From Minisyncoccota bacterium (lineage in GTDB: Bacteria > Patescibacteriota > Minisyncoccia > Phycocordibacterales > UBA918), in contig JAGOON010000003.1 of the NCBI GenBank assembly GCA_017992505.1, positions 1 through 48,608 on the forward strand: a DNA stretch of 48,608 bases, in the 5' to 3' direction. The translations under genes and the position numbers were made by a program. Shown here one piece after another: positions 8,765 through 17,174 of the stretch. A model generated the notes under the pieces. It had not been told where the DNA came from. It did no database searches and saw nothing but the letters and a program-made list of their open reading frames with translations. Each line of letters starts with the position of its first letter. The first letter of the stretch is position 1.

Positions 8765-9466
8765 ATGGCTAAAAGCAAAAAAGACTTACAATATGTCATT
8801 GCCACCACTAAATCGTGGAATGTTGCTAATTTTGAGAAGTATTTCAGTACTCAAAAAAATTTTCATTTGATTACAAGAAACGAAGATCTGACATTAGAAT
8901 GGCTGAGAAAAGTTCAACCACGATATATATTTTTTCCACACTGGTCTTGGATTGTTCCTAAGGAAATTTGGAGTGAGTTCGAGTGTGTGACTCTTCATGA
9001 AACGGATTTGCCATATGGGAGAGGAGGTAGTCCAATTCAAAACCTTATTGCGCGAGGACATAAAAAAACTAAAATTTCAGCTATCAAAATTGAGGCGGGT
9101 ATTGATACTGGTGATGTCTATATTAAATACCCAGTATCACTTCATGGTTCTGCCCAAGAAATATTTGAACGTATATCTGATATCGTGTTTAGTACTATTA
9201 TCCCTACCCTCATTTCAAAAGAACTAGTGCCAAAAAGACAGCGAGGTAAAGATACTGTGTTCAAGCGACGGACTCCAGATATGAGTAGAATAAGTGGAAA
9301 AGAGAAACCGGCTGAGCTCTATGATTTGATCAGGATGGTCGATGCTGATTCGTACCCTCACGCATTTCTTGAGTTAGAGAATCAACGTTTTGAATTTTCT
9401 GAAGCGAAACTTGTAAAAGGAACTCTCTATGCTAAGGTTACTATTACTAATTATCCCAAGAAATAA
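8765..9466 (+). CDS. Formyltransferase-fold sugar N-formyltransferase candidate
   Basis: 233 residues from ATG 8765; one of the few genes here with a Shine-Dalgarno-like AAGGTG just upstream. It belongs to the N10-formyl-tetrahydrofolate-dependent formyltransferase fold (Fmt, ArnA-N and sugar formyltransferases). HETDLPYGRGGSPIQN at 78-93 corresponds to the HxSLLPxxRGxxP loop, and IDTGD at 113-117 supplies the catalytic Asp. The catalytic His is H78, but the usual Asn two residues before it is Thr (TLH at 76-78). It is too short for a tRNA formyltransferase, lacking the C-terminal domain. It may formylate the 4-amino group made by PseC, replacing PseH (inference). Confidence 0.78.
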   Translation: MAKSKKDLQYVIATTKSWNVANFEKYFSTQKNFHLITRNEDLTLEWLRKVQPRYIFFPHWSWIVPKEIWSEFECVTLHETDLPYGRGGSPIQNLIARGHKKTKISAIKIEAGIDTGDVYIKYPVSLHGSAQEIFERISDIVFSTIIPTLISKELVPKRQRGKDTVFKRRTPDMSRISGKEKPAELYDLIRMVDADSYPHAFLELENQRFEFSEAKLVKGTLYAKVTITNYPKK

Positions 9467-9469
9467 CTT

Positions 9470-10147
9470 ATGTCAGATACCCCTCGTCGTATTCTTGTTG
9501 TCGTCGCCCACCCAGACGATGAGTTGTTAGGGGTTGGTGGCACACTCTTAAAGCATCGAAGGGCAGGAGATGTACTCACTATTCTTATTTTAGGAGATGG
9601 CGAAGAATCACGAAATACGGGAGTTGATGTGCCCGCGAGACAGCTGATGGCTGAGGTGGTGTCAAAAACTCTTGGTGCGACACTTATATTGGAGCAGTTT
9701 AGGGATAATGAGTTTGATACCCACTCACTCTTATCTATCACTAAGGTGGTCGAAAGGGTAGTTGAGCAATCTAAACCACAGACTATCTACACACATCATC
9801 TCGGGGATTTGAATATCGACCACCGCCTTACTGCTGAAGCAGTATTGACTGCTGTTCGTCCAATGCCAGGTAATCAGATCGAGGAAATTTTATTATTTGA
9901 GACAGTATCCTCAACTGAATGGCAGTTTCCGCGATCTGAGTACGCATTTCTCCCTACGGTGTATGTAAACATCGAGGAAGAGCTAGAGGTAAAGTTAGCG
10001 CTTTTGAAGCACTATGACCGCGAGATGCGACCGTGGCCACACGCCCGTTCTTATGAAGCGATTACTACATTGGCAAAAAAACGAGGTGCCGAAGTTGGAT
10101 ACGAAGCTGCGGAAGCCTTCATGCTTGCTCGGCAACTGCGACCATGA
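9470..10147 (+). CDS. PIG-L/LmbE family deacetylase
   Basis: A 225-residue zinc-dependent N-deacetylase of the PIG-L fold. VVAHPDDELLGVGGTL at about 11-26 carries the His-Pro-Asp-Asp-Glu metal site, and HHLGDLNIDHRLT near residue 109 gives the distal metal-binding and active-site His residues. Members remove acetyl groups from GlcNAc-type sugars (GlcNAc-PI, mycothiol and bacillithiol precursors). Here it sits between a formyltransferase and a DUF218 gene (4-nt ATGA overlap downstream), so it may free an amino group on the glycan precursor for other acylation (inference). Confidence 0.85.
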   Translation: MSDTPRRILVVVAHPDDELLGVGGTLLKHRRAGDVLTILILGDGEESRNTGVDVPARQLMAEVVSKTLGATLILEQFRDNEFDTHSLLSITKVVERVVEQSKPQTIYTHHLGDLNIDHRLTAEAVLTAVRPMPGNQIEEILLFETVSSTEWQFPRSEYAFLPTVYVNIEEELEVKLALLKHYDREMRPWPHARSYEAITTLAKKRGAEVGYEAAEAFMLARQLRP

Positions 10148-10761
10148 AACAAGAACAAGTAGTATTTATTTTGGGCGGAGGTATCTTGGAAGAGGGTGGT
10201 GTGTGGCGAACCACTCACTTTACTGAAAAGGGAGATGCGTTCGGTGCACTTGGTGATAGGTTGCGAGTAGATGCAGCATTTGTCCTCTATCAGGCGCATC
10301 CAGAGACAACGTTGCTTGTACCATCAGGAAGTAAGGGGCAGCTCAAAGACCATCTAACCGCACCGACGGTTGCGTCGGTGATGGGTGTTGAGTTAGAGAC
10401 TCTCGGAGTTCCAGACAAAGCAATTCTTCTTGATGAAGTGTCTGGAAATTCATATCAACAACTTTGCACGCTCGTTCTCTTGGCCGAAGAGTACGACTGG
10501 AAGCATATTGTGGTCCTTACAAATAGTTGGCATCTGCCTCGAGTGCAAACAATGGTTGATGTCACAGATTCGTTACGGACCTTTTTTCTCAAGAGGAAAA
10601 TCTCCTTTGTTGCAGCTGAAGAGATACTTATTGAGGCTGATACTGTACTGTGGCAAAAGGTTATTGAAGATGCCTATTCTGATACAAGTATGCGATTACG
10701 AAAGGAAAAGGAGGCACGGGGCGTGAGAGACTTACTGGCTGGGACATATACTTTGCAGTAG
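10144..10761 (+). CDS. DUF218 (YdcF/SanA/ElyC-like) protein
   Basis: A 205-residue protein with the DUF218 layout: VVFILGGGI near the N-terminus, a central LLVPSGSKG strand-loop, SGNSYQQL near residue 100 and VVLTNSWHLPRVQTM near 123, equivalent to the conserved vt-s-H--R block. DUF218 proteins are linked to envelope maintenance, but their reaction is not settled. Unlike SanA and ElyC it has no transmembrane segment, so it is probably cytosolic. It overlaps the PIG-L gene by 4 nt and precedes hisH by 11 nt, which ties it to sugar modification. Confidence 0.7.
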   Translation: MKQEQVVFILGGGILEEGGVWRTTHFTEKGDAFGALGDRLRVDAAFVLYQAHPETTLLVPSGSKGQLKDHLTAPTVASVMGVELETLGVPDKAILLDEVSGNSYQQLCTLVLLAEEYDWKHIVVLTNSWHLPRVQTMVDVTDSLRTFFLKRKISFVAAEEILIEADTVLWQKVIEDAYSDTSMRLRKEKEARGVRDLLAGTYTLQ

Positions 10762-10772
10762 ATTATTTTCAT

Positions 10773-11387
10773 ATGAAGGTGTGCATTATTGATTATGGGG
10801 TGGGGAATCTTGCATCGGTACAGAATGCTTTTACATTACTTGGTGTTGAGGCCTATATTTCTTCACAGGCTGGGGATATAAGAGAAGCTGAAGCATTGAT
10901 ATTACCAGGAGTAGGAAGTTTTGAAGCAGGAATGAATGGACTCAAGCAGTCAGGGCTTACGGACGTAATTACAGAGGAAGTTCTCACAAAAAAGAAAAAA
11001 ATTCTTGGCATCTGTCTCGGCATGCAGTTATTTGCGACCACAGGGTTTGAAAATGGAGAATATAAAGGACTCGGATTTATTCAAGGGAGTGTAATTAAAA
11101 TCGATGATACAAGAGAGAATCTACGCCTCCCTCATATTGGCTGGAATGACGTGACTATTGTAAATGATCTTTGTATTGGAAGGGGTTTTGAGAATCCGCC
11201 TATTTTTTACTTTGTACACAGTTATCACGTTGTTCCAGACGACCCAAGTATTATTGCTGGGTATTGTCAGTACGGAGGACAACTGACCGTTCTGATCCAA
11301 AAAGAAAATATTTTTGGAGCGCAATTTCATCCAGAAAAAAGTCACTCAGATGGATTACAGATTTTACGTAATTTTATATCATGCTAA
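10773..11387 (+). CDS. hisH: HisH-type glutamine amidotransferase subunit
   Basis: A 204-residue class I glutamine amidotransferase that hydrolyses glutamine and passes ammonia to a HisF partner. Visible features are GVGNLASVQNAF near residue 9, PGVGSFEAGM near 45, the nucleophile Cys81 in GICLGMQLF, and the His186/Glu188 pair in FGAQFHPEKS. The glutaminase triad is therefore complete. No other histidine biosynthesis gene is nearby; the neighbours are HisF and a PP-loop sugar amidotransferase. This matches the HisH2/HisF2/WbpG (PseA) arrangement that makes acetamidino sugars, not the histidine pathway. Confidence 0.85.
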   Translation: MKVCIIDYGVGNLASVQNAFTLLGVEAYISSQAGDIREAEALILPGVGSFEAGMNGLKQSGLTDVITEEVLTKKKKILGICLGMQLFATTGFENGEYKGLGFIQGSVIKIDDTRENLRLPHIGWNDVTIVNDLCIGRGFENPPIFYFVHSYHVVPDDPSIIAGYCQYGGQLTVLIQKENIFGAQFHPEKSHSDGLQILRNFISC

Positions 11388-12205
11388 GACCTCGCTTAAT
11401 TCCAGTACTTTTATATAAGGATGGCATTTTGGTGAGGAGTAAGTCATTTAATTTCCACCAATCTACTGGAGACCCAATTGAACAGGTGATTCGATTTACT
11501 GAGTGGAAGTCAGATGAACTTATTTATCTCGATATTTCCAGAGCTAATCTCTATAACTCAGAATTAAGTATGAGTACCGTTGGTTCCACAAGTTCAAAAA
11601 AGGAACATGAAGCATACCATTTGGAAGACTTCGAAAGTGTGATTAAAGCCATAGCTAAACAGTGCAACATCCCCCTCACTGTTGGTGGGAAAATAAGAAC
11701 CTTAGAAGATGTCCATATTAGGCTAAAAAATGGTGCAGACAAGGTGAGTATCAACACAATGGCGTTTGAACGACCTGAGTTTATTACCGAAGTAGCAGAA
11801 AAATTTGGCAGGCAGTGTGTTGTAGCATCGGTTGATGTTAAATTTGATTCTATTGCAGAAAAGCACGAAGTGTATGTGTCTAATGGGAAAGTGGCAACTG
11901 GACTCGATCCCGTGGCCTGGTGTCGCAAGCTTGAAAAGCTAGGAGCTGGAGAGATATTACTGCAATCCATTGATAGGGATGGTGGAGCAAAAGGCTACGA
12001 TATTTACCTCATAAAAGAAATTACTAAGGCAGTTTCGATACCGGTCATTTGTCTTGGTGGGGTTGGAACCTATCAACATCTTGTGGAGGGATTAGAAAAT
12101 GGTGCAAGTGCGGTGGCAGCGGCCAATATATTCCACTTTACTGAGCAAAGTGTCATAAAAGCCAAGGAATATTTGTTTTCGGTAGGCATAAATGTTAGAT
12201 TATAA
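11381..12205 (+). CDS. hisF: HisF paralogue (HisF2-type ammonia-channel subunit)
   Basis: A 274-residue (beta-alpha)8 barrel related to imidazole glycerol phosphate synthase cyclase. The N-terminus aligns residue for residue with HisF, but the general-acid Asp11 is Leu (PVLLYKDG). The second catalytic Asp is kept (VDVKF, residue 152), and GEILLQSIDRDGG and GASAVAAANIFHF are also kept. Loss of Asp11 argues against imidazole glycerol phosphate synthesis. The likely role is to dock HisH and channel ammonia to the next gene product, as proposed for HisF2 in LPS loci. It overlaps hisH by 7 nt and ends 23 nt before the amidotransferase gene. Confidence 0.85.
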   Translation: MLRPRLIPVLLYKDGILVRSKSFNFHQSTGDPIEQVIRFTEWKSDELIYLDISRANLYNSELSMSTVGSTSSKKEHEAYHLEDFESVIKAIAKQCNIPLTVGGKIRTLEDVHIRLKNGADKVSINTMAFERPEFITEVAEKFGRQCVVASVDVKFDSIAEKHEVYVSNGKVATGLDPVAWCRKLEKLGAGEILLQSIDRDGGAKGYDIYLIKEITKAVSIPVICLGGVGTYQHLVEGLENGASAVAAANIFHFTEQSVIKAKEYLFSVGINVRL

Positions 12206-12228
12206 AGGCTTTTTTAAGACTTTTTGCA

Positions 12229-13410
12229 ATGAAATACTGTTCCAAATGTACCTACCCTATAATTGCAGTAAATCTCACTATGTCAGACGAGGGTGTCTGT
12301 AGTGGGTGTATTGTTAATGAGGAAAAGTCCAAATTAAATTGGGTGGAGCGTGAAAAGGAATTTCAAGAATTACTCCTCTCCTACAAAAACAAGGATGAAA
12401 AAAATTACGACTGCATCATCCCCGTAAGCGGTGGGAAGGATAGTCACTACCAAGTATGGTACGTAAAAGAAAAGATGGGATTGAATCCGCTTTTGGTGAC
12501 TTATTATACTCATAATTATACAAAGACAGGAGAGGAAAACTTAAAAAATATCGGTAAGGTATTTGGTGTCGATCACTACGTATTTACTCCAAGCTACAAG
12601 ACTATTCAAAAAATGAATCGTGCAGGTTTTGTCAAAACTGGTGACATGAGCTGGCATTTTCACAACGGTATGAACACAATCCCGTTTCAAGTTGCAGTTA
12701 AACTCAACATCCCTTTAGTTATTTATGGTGAGCACGGTTTTGTCGATTTGGCTGGACAATTCAATTTTGAAGATCGTCCCGAATTTACTGCTAGACACAG
12801 AAAGGAGCATTCTCTACGAGGTTATGATTGGTACGATTTTGTGGGTGATGAAGGTTTGTCCGAACGTGATTTATTGTGGGCGCAGTACCCTTCTGACGAA
12901 GAGATTGCCAAAGTGGGTGTGCGGGGCGTGTTTATGGGCCTCTATGTATTTTGGGACGGTAATAAAAACGCTGAAGACATGACTGTTAAATATGGTTTTA
13001 AGGCTAACCCAGAACCTTTCGAAAGAACATACCGCTTAACTTCAAATGTTGATGATATACACGAGAACGGAATTAAGGATTATCTCAAGTTTGTAAAGTT
13101 TGGTTATGGGCGTTGTACCGACCATACCTCAAAAGATATTAGGCTGGGAGATATGACCAGAGAAGAGGGGATTGAACTGGTACGAAAATATGATCATGTC
13201 ATTCCCAGAAAATCACTTGAATATTTCTTAAACATGACTGAGATGGGGGAGGATGAATTCTGGAAAATTTCTGATACCTTCAGAGATCCTCGAGTTTGGT
13301 GGATTGAAAATGGAGAGTGGTTTAAAGATAATCTATGGGGAGAGGCATCTAGTTACGGTAAGGTCCATCTACCTGAATCGGCATGGTCTAAGTATGTCCG
13401 CGTAAAATAA
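12229..13410 (+). CDS. pseA: N-acetyl sugar amidotransferase (PseA/WbpG-like)
   Basis: A 393-residue PP-loop ATP pyrophosphatase-type enzyme that would adenylate an N-acetyl carbonyl and replace it with ammonia, giving an acetamidino group. The ATP-binding SGGKDS motif is at 67-72. Four Cys near the N-terminus (C4, C7, C24, C27) form a probable zinc site, as in the WbpG/PseA family. Ammonia would come from the adjacent HisH/HisF pair. In Campylobacter PseA-dependent modification yields acetamidino pseudaminic acid, which fits pseB, pseC, pseF and pseI upstream. Exact sugar and position are inference. Confidence 0.85.
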   Translation: MKYCSKCTYPIIAVNLTMSDEGVCSGCIVNEEKSKLNWVEREKEFQELLLSYKNKDEKNYDCIIPVSGGKDSHYQVWYVKEKMGLNPLLVTYYTHNYTKTGEENLKNIGKVFGVDHYVFTPSYKTIQKMNRAGFVKTGDMSWHFHNGMNTIPFQVAVKLNIPLVIYGEHGFVDLAGQFNFEDRPEFTARHRKEHSLRGYDWYDFVGDEGLSERDLLWAQYPSDEEIAKVGVRGVFMGLYVFWDGNKNAEDMTVKYGFKANPEPFERTYRLTSNVDDIHENGIKDYLKFVKFGYGRCTDHTSKDIRLGDMTREEGIELVRKYDHVIPRKSLEYFLNMTEMGEDEFWKISDTFRDPRVWWIENGEWFKDNLWGEASSYGKVHLPESAWSKYVRVK

Positions 13411-13415
13411 ATTGT

Positions 13416-14429
13416 ATGTCAAATGTAGACAAAGTCAGCGTAAATGATATTAGGCCTCAAGATTTAGTAGCTGGACAAAAGATTGCGGTTCAAAAAGATA
13501 TTGATTTTCTTATTGCCCATAAAGACGAGTTTGTAGACGTTTCTTGTCCTGCATGTGATGCAAAAAGTAGTGCGCCACGGTTTGTTAAAAACGGTTTTAA
13601 TTATGTAACTTGCAATGAATGTAGGACTTTTTACACTAACCCCAGACCGTCAGCAGAATTATTGGAAAAATTTTATGCTAGTTCAGTAAACTACGCATAT
13701 TGGAATGAGGTAATATTTCCAGCTTCAGAAGCTAAGCGTCGAGAAAAAATATTTGTACCTCGTGTCGATCTCGTTATTGATTTATGCAAGACGTATGCTC
13801 CTCAGGCAGAGTCACTGCTAGAGGTTGGGGCAGGATTTGGAACTTTTTGTGAAGAGATGTTAGCTCGTAAGATTTTTTCTAAAGTCGTAGCGATTGAGCC
13901 AGGTGCTGAGTTGGCAAAAACCTGTAGAAGTAGGGGTATAGATGTAATTGAATTACCGATTGAACAGGTTACATTTAAGGCGGAGGATCGTTTCGATGTC
14001 ATTGTCACTTTTGAAGTAATCGAGCACCTTTTTTCACCGAAAGACTTTATTGTTGGATGTAGAAATATCGTGAAAGATGGAGGGCTACTGATTATTACAT
14101 GTCCAAACGGAGAAGGTTTTGATGTGACTACCTTGGGTACGGTTAGTGACACGGTTGACCATGAACACCTGAACTACTTAAACCCCCAGTCACTGGAGGC
14201 TTTGATGAAAAAAACTGGCTTTGAAGTTTTGTCTGCCTTAACTCCGGGTAAGCTTGATGCCGAGTTAGTAAGAAATAAAATAATAGAGGGTGCCTTTCCG
14301 GTCGATCATGATCCTTTCCTTAAAAGGATATTGGTTGATGATTGGGATAAGATTGGGCAATCATTTCAGCAATTTCTTCAAGACAATCTACTTTCCTCCA
14401 ATATGCTACTTATTGCTCGAGCAGTCTAA
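13416..14429 (+). CDS. Zinc-ribbon-bearing SAM-dependent methyltransferase
   Basis: A 337-residue protein with an N-terminal zinc-ribbon-like part (CPACDAK near 44-50 and CNECRTFYTNPRP near 68) followed by a class I methyltransferase domain: LLEVGAGFGTFCEEML near 131, VVAIEPG near 156, FDVIVTFEVIEHL near 192, and VKDGGLLIITCPN. This order is shared with methyltransferase-type-12 proteins of polysaccharide loci and resembles sugar C-methyltransferases in layout. It starts 5 nt after pseA and is probably in the same transcript. The substrate is unknown. Confidence 0.8.
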   Translation: MSNVDKVSVNDIRPQDLVAGQKIAVQKDIDFLIAHKDEFVDVSCPACDAKSSAPRFVKNGFNYVTCNECRTFYTNPRPSAELLEKFYASSVNYAYWNEVIFPASEAKRREKIFVPRVDLVIDLCKTYAPQAESLLEVGAGFGTFCEEMLARKIFSKVVAIEPGAELAKTCRSRGIDVIELPIEQVTFKAEDRFDVIVTFEVIEHLFSPKDFIVGCRNIVKDGGLLIITCPNGEGFDVTTLGTVSDTVDHEHLNYLNPQSLEALMKKTGFEVLSALTPGKLDAELVRNKIIEGAFPVDHDPFLKRILVDDWDKIGQSFQQFLQDNLLSSNMLLIARAV

Positions 14430-14441
14430 GATAGACGAAAT

Positions 14442-15893
14442 ATGCAGCCAGATAAAGCCAAGAAGACAATCTGCTGGGTTCAGCACGCGTCGGAATATCC
14501 CTTATTCAGGGAACTCGCAACTGAACTTTCAGGTAAGGGGTATCACTCCATCTTTGTTTGTAAATCACGGGCCGCTCATGCCGAGTATGAAAAGTCTAAA
14601 CTTGTCTCGCTCTATGCCAGTGAGGAGATATTTTTTGGTACCCCCATTTCGAGAGAAGAACATGAACGCATAGTGGCAACATATAGCATAAGTTTGTTAG
14701 AAAAAGCTGCGATGTCTGACATGCATTTGCTGGAACTGTACCCTAATGATAGTAATGCCAGGGAGACTATTTTAGTTCGTTCCTTCAAATATTGGGAGGA
14801 TTTACTTACTAAAGAACCAATTGACTATTTTATCTTACGTGAATCGGCAATGTTTCTAACTAGATCAGCTTATTATGTTGCTAAGCAACATGGAATACCT
14901 TGCGCTAGGTTAATGTATGGACCGGGAGACAATCTCTGCCTGCTTTCTGATGTGGGTGAGCTAGATATATGGAGTGAGCTAGATGAGGTTGTTGAAAGTG
15001 GGATGTATACATTGTCTGCCTCACAAAAAGAGCAGGTCGATATATTTATTGCGGGTCGTTTGCCTAAGAGTGATAGAAAAATGATTATGAGATATGTCCC
15101 AAAATCAATATATTCATCTTTCAAACAATATTTTGGTTTGTGGTGGCATGACTCCAAAAAGTCATTTAGGTATGATCCTGTCTATGTCGCTGCGTTGCGC
15201 TTTGGAAGGATGCGTAAGGAAAAACAACTATTTTGGAATTACGTAACTCGACATCTATTCAATTACTCTGATGTTGATGAGAATGATCAAATTGTCTATT
15301 TCCCCACGTACTCAGGATTAGAAACGAGCTATTTAGTCCATGTGCCACAGTGGGCTCGGCGAGAGCCAGAGCTAATAATAAAAGTTGCTCGGGCTCTTCC
15401 TTCTGGATATACGCTCTACGTAAAAGAACACCCACACAACCCTGGTGATTTAAATTTTTCAGAATTAAAACTTATTGCTAAAGAGCCGAATATCAAAGTG
15501 GTGAAACCATGGGTGTCCAGCCAGTATCTCATTGAACAAAGTGCGTTGGTGGTCACAATAGAAGGCACAGCAGGCTGGGAGGCGTTTCTTTCGAGGCGAC
15601 CAGTTTTGTGTATTGAAGATGTCGCGTTCTATGGCAGATCTGCCTTGGTGTATAAGGTAATAGATACGCTACAGTTGCCAGCATTGATTGGGGAAGTTCT
15701 CGCTAAGGGTCACTCATTTTACGAAGAGCGTAGCGATGAGTGGTACTGGTTTATTCATGCAGTAATTTCGTCGGCTGGAAAAGGAAATACACTCAACTTC
15801 ACCCCTCCTTATGGGTTTATTACCAGTCACGAGGAAGTGAAAAAAGTGGCTACGTATATGGATCAAAAAATAACCAGACAGTTATTTAGGTGA
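14442..15893 (+). CDS. Putative GT-B-fold glycosyltransferase, capsule-synthesis-like
   Basis: A 483-residue soluble protein. The N-terminal part opens with KKTICWVQHASEYPLFREL, like the first strand of a GT-B fold. The C-terminal third contains YVKEHPHNPGD, a strand ending IKVVKPW, and VVTIEGTAGWEAFLSRRPVL, which resembles the donor-binding domain of KpsC/KpsS-type capsule Kdo transferases and related nonulosonate-linked enzymes. It would be an obvious candidate to transfer the CMP-linked nonulosonate made upstream (inference). Family assignment is tentative because the N-terminal 300 residues are not recognised. Its 3' end is 5 nt from the convergent flippase gene. Confidence 0.55.
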   Translation: MQPDKAKKTICWVQHASEYPLFRELATELSGKGYHSIFVCKSRAAHAEYEKSKLVSLYASEEIFFGTPISREEHERIVATYSISLLEKAAMSDMHLLELYPNDSNARETILVRSFKYWEDLLTKEPIDYFILRESAMFLTRSAYYVAKQHGIPCARLMYGPGDNLCLLSDVGELDIWSELDEVVESGMYTLSASQKEQVDIFIAGRLPKSDRKMIMRYVPKSIYSSFKQYFGLWWHDSKKSFRYDPVYVAALRFGRMRKEKQLFWNYVTRHLFNYSDVDENDQIVYFPTYSGLETSYLVHVPQWARREPELIIKVARALPSGYTLYVKEHPHNPGDLNFSELKLIAKEPNIKVVKPWVSSQYLIEQSALVVTIEGTAGWEAFLSRRPVLCIEDVAFYGRSALVYKVIDTLQLPALIGEVLAKGHSFYEERSDEWYWFIHAVISSAGKGNTLNFTPPYGFITSHEEVKKVATYMDQKITRQLFR

Positions 15894-15898
15894 GTTTT

Positions 15899-17134
15899 TT
15901 ATTTGTAAAAGAAGTATATGGTCAAGAATGTTGTGAGTAGGTTTGTGATTAAAATAGCTGTTATGGCACCAAGCACACCGTAAGTCGGGACGAGAAAGAG
16001 TAGGAGCGCTACTCTGATTACTGCATAGACGGAAGAATGAATATAGAGCTTTTTCTTCGCTTCCATTGCAGCGATAGCAGTAGAAAAAAGATTGAAGGGA
16101 AAGAGTAAAATCTGCAAAAAGATAAGCTGTGACAAAAAGATAGACTGAGGATAGAGAGGGAAAACTAGTCCAAAGAAAAAATGGGCGGTGAGCTCGTATA
16201 CAATCACGATTGGAACGACTATGATATAGAGTCGGAGGAGTTTACCTGGAAGTGTTTTTCTGAGCACTTGAATTGAAGTGTTTGAGAATTTTGGTAAGGC
16301 CAGTGTTGTGAGGCTACCCATGATGTTTTGGGTGAGTTTCATCGGCATGAAAGCTAGAAAAAACGCGGCCAGTGTAGCCGCACCGGTAAAATGAAACACC
16401 AAAATCTTATCGGCTTGAGTTGCGACTCGACTGAAGATACCAATTACCGTCAGGTGTTTCCCGTAGCTAATCATGTTTGGATCGGACTGATCGTTACGAG
16501 CTTCAGTACGAAACACGTGCTGTAAAAAACTGTAGCGAAGGATGGTGGTTGAGCACAAGAAGGTGAATAGTACATAGAGTACGTTATCCGTAAAAAACAC
16601 TAGGAGTGCTAAGAGAAGTGCTACCGATATTCTTGTAATCACTTCGTCTCGAGCGAGGACGTTAAATTTTTTCTTGCCACTTAAAATCGAGATATATGTA
16701 TGGAACGCATCCATCACGGGAACGAACAGAGCGACGATGACAAAAGCGAAGCTAAGGGTGGTGTTGCCCGAAAAATAGTAGTAAAGAGCGACGCCGAGAC
16801 TAGCCACACCCCCAAGTACACCCCACTTCAGTCTGGTTCGTAGTGCCAGATCAAAATCCGCATAATTGCCTTTGGCAATCGAGCGGGTAAGAGAGGCTTC
16901 GATACCATAGAGTGTTGGAATGGCCAGGAGACCCATGATAGAGAGTACATACTGGAAGGTTCCATAGGTTTCAGCTGGCAGGAGGTTGGCAAAAGCGACG
17001 GAGGAGATGAAAAACGCTAGTGTCGAGAGTACTTTCGAGGTGGTCAGCCAAAACCCCCCTTTAGTAAGGTAGACCATGTCAGTTTTGGTGTATTTTTCGC
17101 TCCAGCGTAGCGCGCGGTGCAGTCGTTGCTTCAT
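15899..17134 (-). CDS. Wzx-like polysaccharide flippase (MOP superfamily)
   Basis: A 411-residue integral membrane protein with roughly 12 hydrophobic segments spread along its length, as in the oligosaccharide flippase branch of the MATE/MOP superfamily. N-terminal features GGFWLTTSKVLSTLAFFISS and FANLLPAETYGTFQYVLS match the first two helices of Wzx proteins. It would move the undecaprenyl-linked glycan across the membrane. It is transcribed opposite to the pse genes, has its own TATACT element 6 nt before the start, and lies downstream of the acyltransferase gene on the same strand. Confidence 0.8.
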   Translation of the reverse strand: MKQRLHRALRWSEKYTKTDMVYLTKGGFWLTTSKVLSTLAFFISSVAFANLLPAETYGTFQYVLSIMGLLAIPTLYGIEASLTRSIAKGNYADFDLALRTRLKWGVLGGVASLGVALYYYFSGNTTLSFAFVIVALFVPVMDAFHTYISILSGKKKFNVLARDEVITRISVALLLALLVFFTDNVLYVLFTFLCSTTILRYSFLQHVFRTEARNDQSDPNMISYGKHLTVIGIFSRVATQADKILVFHFTGAATLAAFFLAFMPMKLTQNIMGSLTTLALPKFSNTSIQVLRKTLPGKLLRLYIIVVPIVIVYELTAHFFFGLVFPLYPQSIFLSQLIFLQILLFPFNLFSTAIAAMEAKKKLYIHSSVYAVIRVALLLFLVPTYGVLGAITAILITNLLTTFLTIYFFYK

Positions 17135-17140
17135 GTGTGT

Positions 17141-17146
17141 AGTATA
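17141..17146 (-). promoter_or_regulatory. -10 element of the flippase gene
   Basis: TATACT on the minus strand ends 6 nt before the start codon at 17134, implying an almost leaderless mRNA. No convincing -35 hexamer is seen. Confidence 0.45.
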
Positions 17147-17174
17147 ACCACCAGATCTCGTTTAAGGTTGCTTT

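Noticed and set aside
10144-10761. DUF218 protein as the missing PseG hydrolase
   Set aside because: Its motifs fit DUF218, not the GT-B (MurG-like) fold of PseG. No evidence supports nucleotide-sugar hydrolysis.
10773-12205. hisH and hisF as histidine biosynthesis genes
   Set aside because: No other his gene is nearby, HisF lacks Asp11, and a PP-loop sugar amidotransferase follows directly.
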